The position numbers and the translations under genes are program-made. This document shows positions 53,599 to 63,400 of a DNA stretch of 64,000 nt, piece by piece. The DNA comes from Arcobacter cloacae. GTDB lineage: Bacteria; Campylobacterota; Campylobacteria; Campylobacterales; Arcobacteraceae. The stretch lies in contig NZ_CP053833.1 in the NCBI RefSeq assembly GCF_013201935.1, forward strand, positions 434,001-498,000. Direction: 5' to 3'. The notes beneath the pieces were generated by a model. It was not told the origin of the DNA and made no database searches. It was given only the letters and a program-made list of their open reading frames with translations. Positions within the stretch are counted from its first letter, which is position 1. Each line of letters begins with the position of its first letter.

Positions 53599-54430
53599 AC
53601 TCTCTTCATTTGCAAAAATTTCAATATTTACTGTGGTTTTTTGGTTAATGCTATTTGCATTTTTGCCAAATTTACTTGTAATAATTAGTAGTTTTCTAAC
53701 AAAAGGAACAGATGAATTTTTGATATTTTCAGGAACTTTTGAAAGTTATAGAAAACTTTTTAATCCTATTTATTTTTCTATATTTTTAGATTCGTTATAT
53801 ATAGCATTAATTACAACAATTATAACACTTGTTTTAGCTTATCCCTTTGCATATATAATTGCAACAGCACCAAAAAAATATAAATTTTTACTTTTATTAC
53901 TTGTAATTATTCCTTTTTGGACAAGCTCTTTAGTTAGAACTTATGCGTTAATTGCTATTTTAAAAACCAAAGGTTTATTAAATGGCTTTTTACTTTGGTT
54001 GGGAATTATTGAACAACCACTTGAGATTATGTATACCCAAACAGCTGTTTTTATAGGGATGGTTTATACTTTATTGCCTTTTATGATTTTACCTTTATAT
54101 GTCTCTATTGAAAAAATAGATTTTAGATTAGTGGAAGCTGCAAGAGACTTAGGAGCTTCAAAAATCAATACTTTCAAAAGTATAATTATTCCTTTATCTT
54201 TACCTGGAATTATTGCTGGAAGTACCTTGGTATTTTTACCTGCTCTTGGAATGTTCTTTATTCCTGATATTTTAGGTGGAGCAAAAGAGTTAATAATTGG
54301 AAGTTTTATTAGAAATCAATTTTTACAATTTAGAGATTGGCCATTTGGTTCTGCTGCTAGTGTTATATTATTGGTAATTATGTTTATAATGCTTGCTTTA
54401 TTAGCAAAAGTACAAAGGAATACTAAATGA
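53591..54430 (+). CDS. potB: spermidine/putrescine ABC transporter permease
   Basis: A 279-residue permease with six helices and the EAA loop VEAARDLGASKINTFKSIIIPLSLPGI. Stretch PFWTSSLVRTYALIAIL is typical for PotB. It overlaps potA at its start and potC at its end (4 bases), so the four pot genes form one translationally linked operon. Confidence 0.93.
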   Translation: MNKLSSFAKISIFTVVFWLMLFAFLPNLLVIISSFLTKGTDEFLIFSGTFESYRKLFNPIYFSIFLDSLYIALITTIITLVLAYPFAYIIATAPKKYKFLLLLLVIIPFWTSSLVRTYALIAILKTKGLLNGFLLWLGIIEQPLEIMYTQTAVFIGMVYTLLPFMILPLYVSIEKIDFRLVEAARDLGASKINTFKSIIIPLSLPGIIAGSTLVFLPALGMFFIPDILGGAKELIIGSFIRNQFLQFRDWPFGSAASVILLVIMFIMLALLAKVQRNTK

Positions 54431-55182
54431 GAAAGTTATATGCTAGTTTTATTTATATTCTTTTATATTTGCCAATAAGTGTACTAATAGTTTATTCATT
54501 TAATAATTCTAAATATAGTATTGAGTGGAAGGGATTTACTACTATTTGGTATGAAAATTTAATCTCTTTTGATTCTTTACTTGAAGCTGCGTGGCACTCT
54601 GTAAGTGTGGCTTTTGTTTCTGCATTTATTGCTACAATTTTAGGAACTTTAGGTGCATTAGCTCTTTTTAGATACGATTTTTCAGGAAAAAAATTGATGC
54701 AATCATTAGTATATGTTTTGATTATGTCACCTGAAATTGTAATGGGAATATCATTTTTAATGTTGTTTGTTTTTATCTCTTTACCTTTAGGCTTTACAAC
54801 ACTTTTAATAGCCCATGTCACTTTTTGTTTACCATTTGTGATTGTAACAGTAATGGCTAGATTAAATGGTTTTGATAAAAATATTATTGAAGCTGCTAAA
54901 GATTTGGGAGCTAGTGAATTTGTAACATTTATTAATATAATATTACCAAATATAATTCCAGCAATTGTTGCTGGATTTTTACTTAGTTTAACTCTATCTT
55001 TTGATGATGTGATAATTAGTTTTTTTGTAACAGGTCCTGATTATGAGATTTTACCTTTAAAAATATATTCAATGGTAAAATTAGGGGTAAAACCTGAAAT
55101 AAATGCTCTATGTACAATCATGTTTGTTTTCACATTGCTTATGGTATTATTTACTCAATTTTTAATAAAGGAGAAAAAATGA
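54427..55182 (+). CDS. potC: spermidine/putrescine ABC transporter permease
   Basis: A 251-residue permease with six helices, the PotC-type start LYLPISVLIVYSFNNSKYSIEWKGFTT (in parts), SPEIVMGISFLMLFVF and the EAA loop IEAAKDLGASEFVTFINIILPNIIPAI. LSFDDVIISFFVTGP near the end is also typical of PotC. Overlaps both neighbours by four bases. Confidence 0.93.
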   Translation: MRKLYASFIYILLYLPISVLIVYSFNNSKYSIEWKGFTTIWYENLISFDSLLEAAWHSVSVAFVSAFIATILGTLGALALFRYDFSGKKLMQSLVYVLIMSPEIVMGISFLMLFVFISLPLGFTTLLIAHVTFCLPFVIVTVMARLNGFDKNIIEAAKDLGASEFVTFINIILPNIIPAIVAGFLLSLTLSFDDVIISFFVTGPDYEILPLKIYSMVKLGVKPEINALCTIMFVFTLLMVLFTQFLIKEKK

Positions 55183-56195
55183 AATTTATTTTTGTTTTGT
55201 TTGCACTTGTTTTAAGTCTATTTGGAAATGAAAAAGTGCTTTATGTTTATAACTGGTCTGAATATATGCCTGATTCTGTATTAAAAAACTTTACAAAAGA
55301 GACAGGTATAAAAGTTAAATACTCAACTTATGATTCAAATGAAGCAATGTATGCTAAGGTTAAAACTATAGGTACTTCAAGTTATGATATTATTGTTCCC
55401 TCAACTTATTTTGTAAATAAAATGAGTAGAGAAAATTTATTAGTTAAATTAGACAAGTCAAAACTTCCAAATTACAAAAATCTTGATACTAAACTTTTAT
55501 CAAAACCTTTTGATCCAAATAATGATTATTCAATTCCTTATTTATGGGGAAGTACAGGGATTAGCTATAATGCGAATTTAGTAAAAGAACCTATTGATTC
55601 TTGGAAAAATTTATGGAATTCTGAGTATAAAAAATCTATTTTATTAAACGATGACATGAGAGAAGTTTTTGGTATGGCACTTAAAGTTCTAGGATACTCT
55701 TCAAACTCTACAAATCCAAAAGAGATAGAAGAGGCTTATTTAAAATTAAAAGAACTTTTACCAAATGTAAAGATGTTTTATTCAGAATCACAAAAACAAG
55801 TATATTTAAATGAAGAAGTAAAACTTGGGATGAACTTTAATGGTGAAGGTTTTATGGCTAATGAAGAGAATGAAGCTATAAAATATATCTATCCAAAAGA
55901 GGGAGCACTTTTATGGATTGATTCTTTAGTTATTCCAAAAGGTGCAAAAAATATTGATAATGCTCATATTTTTATTAACTATTTATTAAAACCTGAAGTA
56001 TCAAAAATAATTAGTGAAGAGATTGGATATCCATCACCAAATGCTAAGACATTAGAACTTTTAGATGAAAAAACACGAAATAATAGAACTATTTATCCAA
56101 ATGAAGATGATTTATTAAATAGTGAATTCCAAATAGATGTTGGTGAAGTTTTACCAACCTATGAGAAATATTGGGAAAAATTAAAAACTAATTAG
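55179..56195 (+). CDS. potD: spermidine/putrescine-binding periplasmic protein
   Basis: A 338-residue binding protein with signal peptide MKFIFVLFALVLSLFG, then VLYVYNWSEYMPDSVLKNF, YDIIVPSTYFVNKM, IPYLWGSTGISYN and GALLWIDSLVIPKGAKN, all typical of PotD/PotF. The start ATG 55179 follows AAAGGAG and overlaps the potC stop; a longer frame to 55110 is only potC overlap. Which polyamine it binds cannot be told. Confidence 0.92.
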   Translation: MKFIFVLFALVLSLFGNEKVLYVYNWSEYMPDSVLKNFTKETGIKVKYSTYDSNEAMYAKVKTIGTSSYDIIVPSTYFVNKMSRENLLVKLDKSKLPNYKNLDTKLLSKPFDPNNDYSIPYLWGSTGISYNANLVKEPIDSWKNLWNSEYKKSILLNDDMREVFGMALKVLGYSSNSTNPKEIEEAYLKLKELLPNVKMFYSESQKQVYLNEEVKLGMNFNGEGFMANEENEAIKYIYPKEGALLWIDSLVIPKGAKNIDNAHIFINYLLKPEVSKIISEEIGYPSPNAKTLELLDEKTRNNRTIYPNEDDLLNSEFQIDVGEVLPTYEKYWEKLKTN

Positions 56196-56220
56196 TAATT
56201 ATTAAAAAAATAGATTAAAA

Positions 56221-56253
56221 AAAAGGGGAAAGAGTTTTACTCTTTCCCCTTTT
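56221..56253. terminator. bidirectional terminator between potD and the cold-shock gene
   Basis: A perfect 15-bp stem (56221-56235 and 56239-56253, core GGGGAAAGAGT) with a TTT loop and A and T runs at the ends; serves both convergent genes. Confidence 0.85.
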
Positions 56254-56271
56254 TAGATAGTAAAGCTAAAA

Positions 56272-56490
56272 TTATAAAGCAGTTACGTTTTCTGCTTGTA
56301 AACCTTTTTCACCTTGACCAACTTCAAAAGTAACTTTTTGACCGTCATTTAATGAAACTCTTCCATATCCAGTGCTGTTGATGTTTCTATAATGTACGAA
56401 TACATCTTTTCCACCATTTTCTTGCTCGATAAATCCGAAACCTTTTTCGCTATTAAACCATTTTACTGTACCGTTTACTAATGTTGCCAT
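56272..56490 (-). CDS. cold-shock protein, CspA family
   Basis: A 72-residue single cold-shock domain that binds single-stranded RNA and DNA. RNP1 (KGFGFIEQ) and RNP2 (VFVHYRNI) are present; the start [14 protein letters not shown] is standard. AAAGGAG lies 5 bases before the ATG. The long region upstream suggests a regulated leader. Confidence 0.95.
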   Translation of the reverse strand: MATLVNGTVKWFNSEKGFGFIEQENGGKDVFVHYRNINSTGYGRVSLNDGQKVTFEVGQGEKGLQAENVTAL

Positions 56491-56646
56491 TGTAACTCCT
56501 TTTTTTGTTAAAATACTTCATTTCTAAAGTGTGTTGAAGATATAAAATTGAGAATTCTTTAGATTGATTGTGTACTAAAACTCGCGTTACAAGAAAAACA
56601 TAAACTATAGATGAACTCTGAACCATCTTTCAATGGAAACATTATA
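56491..56646 (-). promoter_or_regulatory. long leader and candidate promoter of the cold-shock gene
   Basis: On the minus strand TATAAT lies at 56646-56641, preceded by TGTAA. This would give a leader of about 145 bases before the ATG, similar in length to the thermosensing leader of E. coli cspA. The leader has more G and C than other gaps (ACGCGAG near 56580). No conserved cold-box was recognised. Confidence 0.4.
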
Positions 56647-56650
56647 TTAC

Positions 56651-56676
56651 AAAAACAGAAAAATGCGTCTGTTTTT
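56651..56676 (-). terminator. terminator after exbD
   Basis: A 9-bp stem AAAAACAGA / TCTGTTTTT (56651-56659 and 56668-56676) with loop AAAATGCG and T runs in both directions. It closes the exbBD unit 30 bases after the exbD stop. Confidence 0.55.
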
Positions 56677-56707
56677 TTAAGAAATTTGAAAATTTGTAAT
56701 TTTTTTA

Positions 56708-57100
56708 CTATTTTTTACTATTTTCATTGGTAACTAAAGCTAAATTAGTTAGGTTGTATTTTTGAAGTAAGTCTAAAACTTTCACAACTCTTTCATATTC
56801 TACTTTTTTATCTATTCTCACTATTACGGCATTTTCTTTGTTTTTTATTGCTTTTAGATTATCTTCCAAAGAGGAAAAAGATATTTCAATCCCTTTTATT
56901 GCAAGTTTAGTTTGACTTAATTCAATAAAAACTTGTTCTTGTTTTACTTCTATTTCTTTTGCATTTGAAGTTGGCAAATCTAACATTAAAGCTAATTCAT
57001 CTTTTTTAAAGACACTAGTTACTATAAAAAATATCAAAAGTATAAAAACAACATCGATAACAGGAGTTAAATCTAAGCCTAAAGCTTCTCTTCTTTTCAT
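56708..57100 (-). CDS. exbD: ExbD/TolR-family transport energiser
   Basis: A 130-residue protein with one N-terminal membrane helix (LTPVIDVVFILLIFFIVTSVF, with the proton-path aspartate) and a periplasmic domain (VIVRIDKKVEYERVVKVLDLLQKYNLTNLALVTN). With ExbB it uses the proton gradient to drive TonB. It follows exbB with no gap. No tonB gene follows, and a terminator lies just behind it. TolR is an alternative, but no tol-pal genes are near. Confidence 0.88.
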   Translation of the reverse strand: MKRREALGLDLTPVIDVVFILLIFFIVTSVFKKDELALMLDLPTSNAKEIEVKQEQVFIELSQTKLAIKGIEISFSSLEDNLKAIKNKENAVIVRIDKKVEYERVVKVLDLLQKYNLTNLALVTNENSKK

Positions 57101-57571
57101 TTATTCGCTCACTAGCTCTTTTTTAGCTTTTAATTCAATAGAATCAATTAATGAAATAAAATGGTTATACGCTATTTGATGAGGAATAGCAACAATAAGA
57201 CCTGCAATTGTTGTAATAAGGGCTATTCCAATTCCATTTGAAAAAATAGTTGGATCACCTAATCCATTTTGAGTGATTGCTTCAAAAGATTTATAAACTC
57301 CAATAACAGTTCCTAAAAGTCCTAATAAAGGTGCTATTGTTGCAATATTTTTAATTATTGTAAGACCTGATTCTAATTTTTTTACTTCATATTCTATTTG
57401 AGAATTAATAGAAGAGTTATTTGTGATTTTTTGTTTAATTTGATTAACAATATTTCGTTTTCTAGGAAGAGTAAAAAATTTCCATAAAATGATTGTAAAT
57501 CCAATTATGTTTAAAGCTATTAAAATATAAACAATAATTCCACCTTTATCAATATAACTCATTAAATCCAT
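57101..57571 (-). CDS. exbB: ExbB/TolQ-family transport energiser
   Basis: A 156-residue membrane protein with three helices and the MotA/TolQ/ExbB stretch IATIAPLLGLLGTVIGVYKSF and GIGIALITTIAGLIVAIPHQIAYNHF. Start ATG 57571 follows AGGA by six bases; longer readings have no support. Short compared with E. coli ExbB (244) but normal for the short form of this family. Confidence 0.88.
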   Translation of the reverse strand: MDLMSYIDKGGIIVYILIALNIIGFTIILWKFFTLPRKRNIVNQIKQKITNNSSINSQIEYEVKKLESGLTIIKNIATIAPLLGLLGTVIGVYKSFEAITQNGLGDPTIFSNGIGIALITTIAGLIVAIPHQIAYNHFISLIDSIELKAKKELVSE

Positions 57572-57637
57572 TTTAATTCCTAATAATTTTTCGCTATTGT
57601 ACAAAAAATTTTGTTAATAGATGGTACAATTTCATCT

Positions 57638-58516
57638 ATGAACTACACAAATTCCCCTATAGAGCAAATAAATTTTAATAATCAAAAATATTTCATAAAA
57701 AGAGATGATTTATTACATAAAGATTTTTCAGGAAATAAAGCTAGAAAGTTCTATTATTTCCTGAAAAATGATTTTTTGAATATTAAAAAAGTCATATCTT
57801 TTGGTTCTGCTCAATCAAATGCCATGTATTCTTTGGCTGTTTTATGTAAAATAAAAGCTTGGAAATTTGATTATTATGTTGATCATATTGCTTCATATCT
57901 AAAAGAGAATCCAGTTGGAAATTATAAGTATGCTAAAGAGTTTGGTATGAATATTATAGAAGATAAAGTGCCAAATAAATTTGAAGAGGAAGAACTTTTT
58001 ATTAGTGAGGGCGGAGCTATAAAAGAAGCTTCTTTTGGAATAGAGATTTTAGCAAATGAGATAAAAACTTGGGCAAAAGAAAATCAAATAAAAAATTTAA
58101 AAGTTTTTCTACCAAGTGGAACAGGAACAACAGCACTTTATTTACAAAAATTTCTTCCTTTTGAAGTAATAACTTGTTCTTGTGTTGGAGATGATGAATA
58201 TCTACAAAAACAGTTTTTAGAACTTGAAAAAAACAATTTCCCAACAATTATAAAAAAAGATAAAAAATATCATTTTGGAAAACTTTACAAAGAGTTTTAT
58301 GAGATTCACAAAGAACTTTTAAATCAGACAAAGATTGAGTTTGATTTACTTTATGATAGTTTAGGTTGGATTTGTTTGGATAAATATGTACAAAACTTGC
58401 AAAATAGAGATTTTGAAATTTTATATATTCATCAAGGTGGACTTTTAGGAAATATTTCTATGGAAGAGAGATACTCTTTTAAATTTAATAAAAAAGAAGA
58501 GAAAAGATTATGCTAA
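57638..58516 (+). CDS. PLP-dependent ACC deaminase/D-cysteine desulfhydrase-like protein
   Basis: A 292-residue fold-type II PLP enzyme. The cofactor lysine is in KDFSGNKARKFYYFL, with SFGSAQSNAMYSLAVLC as the serine/asparagine loop and LPSGTGTTALYL as the phosphate-binding glycine loop. It is shorter than characterised enzymes (about 330). Substrate unknown; D-cysteine or related amino acids are family candidates. The ATG at 57638 lacks an SD; a TTG at 57611 is an alternative. Overlaps the downstream kinase by 7 bases. Confidence 0.75.
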   Translation: MNYTNSPIEQINFNNQKYFIKRDDLLHKDFSGNKARKFYYFLKNDFLNIKKVISFGSAQSNAMYSLAVLCKIKAWKFDYYVDHIASYLKENPVGNYKYAKEFGMNIIEDKVPNKFEEEELFISEGGAIKEASFGIEILANEIKTWAKENQIKNLKVFLPSGTGTTALYLQKFLPFEVITCSCVGDDEYLQKQFLELEKNNFPTIIKKDKKYHFGKLYKEFYEIHKELLNQTKIEFDLLYDSLGWICLDKYVQNLQNRDFEILYIHQGGLLGNISMEERYSFKFNKKEEKRLC

Positions 58517-60432
58517 GTAAAAAAGAGATAAAACTTATTAATTTTATAAAATACACACCTATTTTAATAGTTGTTTTTATCTGTTTATCTATTACTTTTC
58601 TTTTGTATATTGATAAAAATATAGTTTTACAAAATGACTTAAAAATTTTGCAAAAAGAGTATTTAGATAAGAATAAAGAGCTAATAAAAGATGAAGTAAA
58701 TAAGGTTTATGATTATATATTGCATAAAAAGTTAAATAGTGAAGAAGAATTAAAAAAAGATATAAAAAATAGAGTTTTAGAAGCTCACTCGGTAATGACT
58801 TATATATATGAAAAATATAAAGATATAGAAACAAAAGAGCAAATAACAAATCGTATAAAGGACTCTTTACGAGAGCTTAGATTTAATGACAATAGAGGTT
58901 ACTTCTATATATATTCTATGGATGGTTATAATATTTTACATCCACTTTTACCAAATTTAGAAAATATTAATATTTTAAATTCTAAAGATGAAAAAGTAAA
59001 AAGTGTATTTCTTAATATAAAAAAAGAGTTAGAAATAAAAGATGAAACTTATAATGAGTTATACTGGGAGAAACCAGAAGATTTAAATAGTGGACATAAA
59101 AAAATTACGTTTAATAAAATGTTCAAACCATATAACTGGCATATAGGTACAGGTGAATATGTGGATGATTTCGAAAATAAATTAAAAGAGCAAATTTTAG
59201 ATTATTTAAATAGTATCAGGTATTCTAAAAATGGGTATATTTTGGTAGTAGATTCAAAAGGTACTTATTTAGCACATATACAAAAAGCATATATTGGAGT
59301 AAACCGTATAAATTTAAAAGATGAAAATGGTTTTATGATTACAAAAGAGATTATAAAAGCAGGACAAATAGGTGAAGGTTTTTTAAAGTATGTGGGAACA
59401 ATAAAACCTGAAACAAAATTACCAGCAGAAAAAATAACGTATGTAAGAGGTTTTAAAGATTGGCATTGGGCTATTGGAACTGGTTTTTATACCGATGAAT
59501 TAGATGAACAAATAAAATCAAAAGAGAAAGAGTTTAAAGAGAAATATTTTAATAACTTGATTAATTTATTAATTGTTAGTTCAATACTAACTCTTATTTT
59601 CTTATTTTTATCTTTTTATATCTCTAAAAAATTACAAAAAAGATTTTATAAGTACAAACAACAAGTGTTAACTCATATAAAAAAAGATAAACAAAGAGAT
59701 ATTATTTTAGCAAATCAATCTAAAATGGCTTCAATGGGTGAAATGCTTGAGAATATTGCACATCAATGGAGACAACCCCTTAGTTCAATCTCTACAATTT
59801 CAACGGGAATAAAAGTTAAACTTGAATATTCAGATGTTGAAAAACAGGAGATAATTTCTTCAATGGATATGATTTCAACCACAACAAAATATCTATCTCA
59901 AACAATTGATGATTTTAGAGATTATTTTAATCCAAATAAAGAACTAAGTAATTTCAATCTAAAAAATTTATTTATAAATGTTTTTGATTTAGTAGAAAAA
60001 CAATTAAATCAAAAAGAGATTATTTTGATAAAAAATCTTCAAGATATTTATATTAATGGGTATAAAAATGAGTTGTTACAAGTAATTATAAATATTTTAA
60101 ACAACTCAAAAGACCAATTAGAAAAAAATGAGAATCAAGGTAAATATATTTTTATTGAGATAAAAAAAGAAGAAAATAGAGTTAAACTTTTTATAAAAGA
60201 TACTGCAGGAGGAATTCCTAAAAATATTATTGATAAGATTTTTGAGCCATATTTTACAACAAAGTTTAAATCAAAAGGTACAGGAATAGGGCTTTATATG
60301 TCAAAAGAGATTATTGAAAAACATATGAATGGCCAAATTATTGCTTATAATGAAAAATTTGTTTATGAAAATAGGTCTTATGAGGGAGCTATATTTGAGA
60401 TAACACTTTTTTTAGAATTGGAAAAGAGTTAA
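58510..60432 (+). CDS. sensor histidine kinase with two Cache domains
   Basis: A 640-residue kinase: membrane helix at about 15-35, two periplasmic Cache modules (RFNDNRGYFYIYSMDGYNIL with NWHIGTGEYVDDFE; YSKNGYILVVDSKGTYLAHI with HWAIGTGFYTDELDE), helix at about 345-370, H-box NIAHQWRQPLSSIST and ATPase domain with ILNNSKDQ and GTGIGLYMSKEII. No response regulator lies next to it, so it is an orphan. It is coupled to the PLP enzyme gene upstream and convergent with the GGDEF/EAL gene. Confidence 0.87.
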   Translation: MLSKKEIKLINFIKYTPILIVVFICLSITFLLYIDKNIVLQNDLKILQKEYLDKNKELIKDEVNKVYDYILHKKLNSEEELKKDIKNRVLEAHSVMTYIYEKYKDIETKEQITNRIKDSLRELRFNDNRGYFYIYSMDGYNILHPLLPNLENINILNSKDEKVKSVFLNIKKELEIKDETYNELYWEKPEDLNSGHKKITFNKMFKPYNWHIGTGEYVDDFENKLKEQILDYLNSIRYSKNGYILVVDSKGTYLAHIQKAYIGVNRINLKDENGFMITKEIIKAGQIGEGFLKYVGTIKPETKLPAEKITYVRGFKDWHWAIGTGFYTDELDEQIKSKEKEFKEKYFNNLINLLIVSSILTLIFLFLSFYISKKLQKRFYKYKQQVLTHIKKDKQRDIILANQSKMASMGEMLENIAHQWRQPLSSISTISTGIKVKLEYSDVEKQEIISSMDMISTTTKYLSQTIDDFRDYFNPNKELSNFNLKNLFINVFDLVEKQLNQKEIILIKNLQDIYINGYKNELLQVIINILNNSKDQLEKNENQGKYIFIEIKKEENRVKLFIKDTAGGIPKNIIDKIFEPYFTTKFKSKGTGIGLYMSKEIIEKHMNGQIIAYNEKFVYENRSYEGAIFEITLFLELEKS

Positions 60433-63400
60433 TTAAATCTTTTCACTAATTCTATAAAATCATTCTCTTTTAAAGCTTTAGAATAAAACCATCCTTGAAT
60501 TTCATCACATTCCTCTTTTTCTAAGAACTCTTTTTGTTCAAGAGTTTCCACACCTTCAGCAATAACTTTTATCTCTAAACCTTTACTTAAAGCTATGATA
60601 CTTCTTGTAATTGCTATATCTTTTTTATCATTTGGTAAAGAGGCTGAAAAAGATTTGTCTATTTTTAATTTGTCAATTGGAAATAGTTTTAAATAACTAA
60701 GAGAAGAATAACCTGTTCCAAAATCATCAATAGACAATTTTATACCTAAATTTTTTAATTCATTTAAAATTAAAATAGATTCTTCAATATTTTCCATTAT
60801 GTAGGTTTCTGTTAATTCTATATCTAAATTAGCAGGGGCAAGTTTTGATATTTTAAGCTCTTCTATAATTTTTTTTAGTAAATCTCCATGTTTTATCTGA
60901 ATACTTGAGATATTAACCGAGATAATACCTTTTTCTAAAATTCTTGAGTCATTTAATTTTTTCATAAAAGCACATGCTTCTTTTAAAACAAATTCACCAA
61001 TAGGAATAATTTGTTTTGTCTCTTCAGCATGAGATATAAAATCAGATGGATAAACAACTCCTAAACTTTTATGATTCCATCTCACAAGGGCTTCTGCACC
61101 TATTATTTTATTTGTTTTCAAATCGATTTGAGGTTGATAATATACTTCAAATTCATTATTTTGAATAGCATCATTTAACTCTTGTTTCATAATAACTTTT
61201 TCATAAATTTCACTTGTCATTTCATTTTTATAAAAGTGAAATTGATTTTTCCCTGCATTTTTTGCACTATACATTGCTGTGTCTGCATGTTTTATTAAAT
61301 CTTCTACATCTAAACCATTATTTGGAAAAATAGAAATACCAATACTTATTGTTATATCAAACAAATACTCTTCCATTTTTATTGGTTCTTTAAAGTCAAA
61401 AAGAATTTTTTTTGCTATTAATTCAATATCATTTATTTCTGAAATATCTTCAATTACAATAATAAATTCATCTCCACCTATTCTTGAAATAGTGTCATTT
61501 TTTCTAATATTTTTTGAAAGTCTATTTGCAACTAAATTTATTATATTATCCCCAATAGAGTGCCCATAAGTGTCATTTATTATTTTAAAATTATCAATAT
61601 CAATAAAAAATATTGCAAGTTTATCTTTTGATTCATTTGCTTTTTCAATTGATTTATTTAATCTTGCTTTTAATAAAAGTCTATTTGGTAGATTTGTAAG
61701 AGGATCATGATGTGCTAAAAATTCTATTTTTGCACTTGAATCTTTGATTTTACTAATATCTGAAAAAATTGCTACATAATTTAAAATATTTCCATCTTTA
61801 TCTTTTACAACACTTAAATTTAGCCATTCAGGATAGATTTCACCATTTTTCTTTCTATTCCATATTTCACATTTGTATGAATCATTTTTTAATAAATTTT
61901 CCCAAAGATTTTTATAAAAATCTTTATTATGTTTTCCAGATTGTAATATTTTAGGATTTTTGTTTTTTACCTCTTCAAACTCATAACCAGTAATTTTTGT
62001 AAAAGCATTATTTATAGATATTATCTCTGCTTTTTCATTGGTAATTATAATTCCTTCAGTTGTATTTTCAAAAACTATATCTGAAAGTTTTAATTTTTTT
62101 TGTATTTTTTCTTCTAGGGTAATATCCTTAAATACACAATGGGTTTTAATAGTTCCATTTACACTTGAGATATTTCCTGTAAAACTAGCTATTAATATCT
62201 CACCATTTTTCTTTTTTATTTTAATTCTTTCATCAAAAATATGCTTCTCTTTTAAAAATATTGCAAATAAACCTTTTAGAGTTTCATGGGTTTCATCTGT
62301 GAATTTAATAAATCTTTGATTTATAACTTCATCTTTACTATAACCTGTTAATTCAAGCCATTTATTATTCACACTTACAATTTCACCTAAATGATTTAAA
62401 GATTGATAAGGATAAGGCATTTGTTCGTATAGAAGCTTAAAATTATTCTCTATTTGTATGTTTGTATTTGCTATTTCTGAGATATTTGTAAAAAGAAGTT
62501 TTATAATAGAATTATCTAAAATTTTTGTAACAATAACTGTTAATTGAAAGATATTCTTACCAATTTCTATAATTTCATTTTCATTAAAACTATTAGTTTT
62601 TATTTTTTTATAAATATAACTCCATTTTTGAAAAGGAATAATTGAGTCTATATTTTGGTCTATTTTTATATCAAATAATTTTTTTGCCTTATCATTAAAC
62701 CAATAAATTATCTGTTCTTCATCATTATCAAAAAGTTCAATTACTGCCTCATTTAAAGAGTTAAAAGTATTTTTAACATCTTTTAATTTAGATTCCAAAA
62801 ATAGATTGTAATTTCCTTTTATGTTATTTAAAATATCTTTAGATGTGATGATAAAATACTCTTTTTTTTCATTATCAAAAATTACAGCCCTTCTAATGTC
62901 TTTCTCTTTTAAAATTTTTACAATTTCAAATAAAGGTTTTTTACTATCAAAAATAATTAAGTTTTTGTGACTATACTCATCTATTTTTAAAGAAGTATCT
63001 ATATGCTTTTGTGCAAGATTTATAACATCACTTTCTGTTAATATACCAACAGGAATAGCCTTATCAAAAACTAAAATTGAGCCTATATTATTGATATTCA
63101 TAATATTTAAAGCATCTTGAATAGAAGAGTTTATATTTACAAAAAGTGCCTTTTGTTTGTTTTTTACTAAATCTATAGCTTTTATATTTGTTTTAAAAAT
63201 ATCTTGTTCAAATTCGTAAATAATTTTTTCTTGTAAAATTGAACCAATATAATTATTCTCATTGTCTGTAACAATAACTCTTCTAATTTTGTGATTTAGC
63301 ATAAGACCTAAAATATAATTTGCTTTTCGATTTGATTTTGCTGTTATTAGATTTTTATTTGCATAATTTATTGCTTTTAGATTTAAGTTTACATGGTTTG

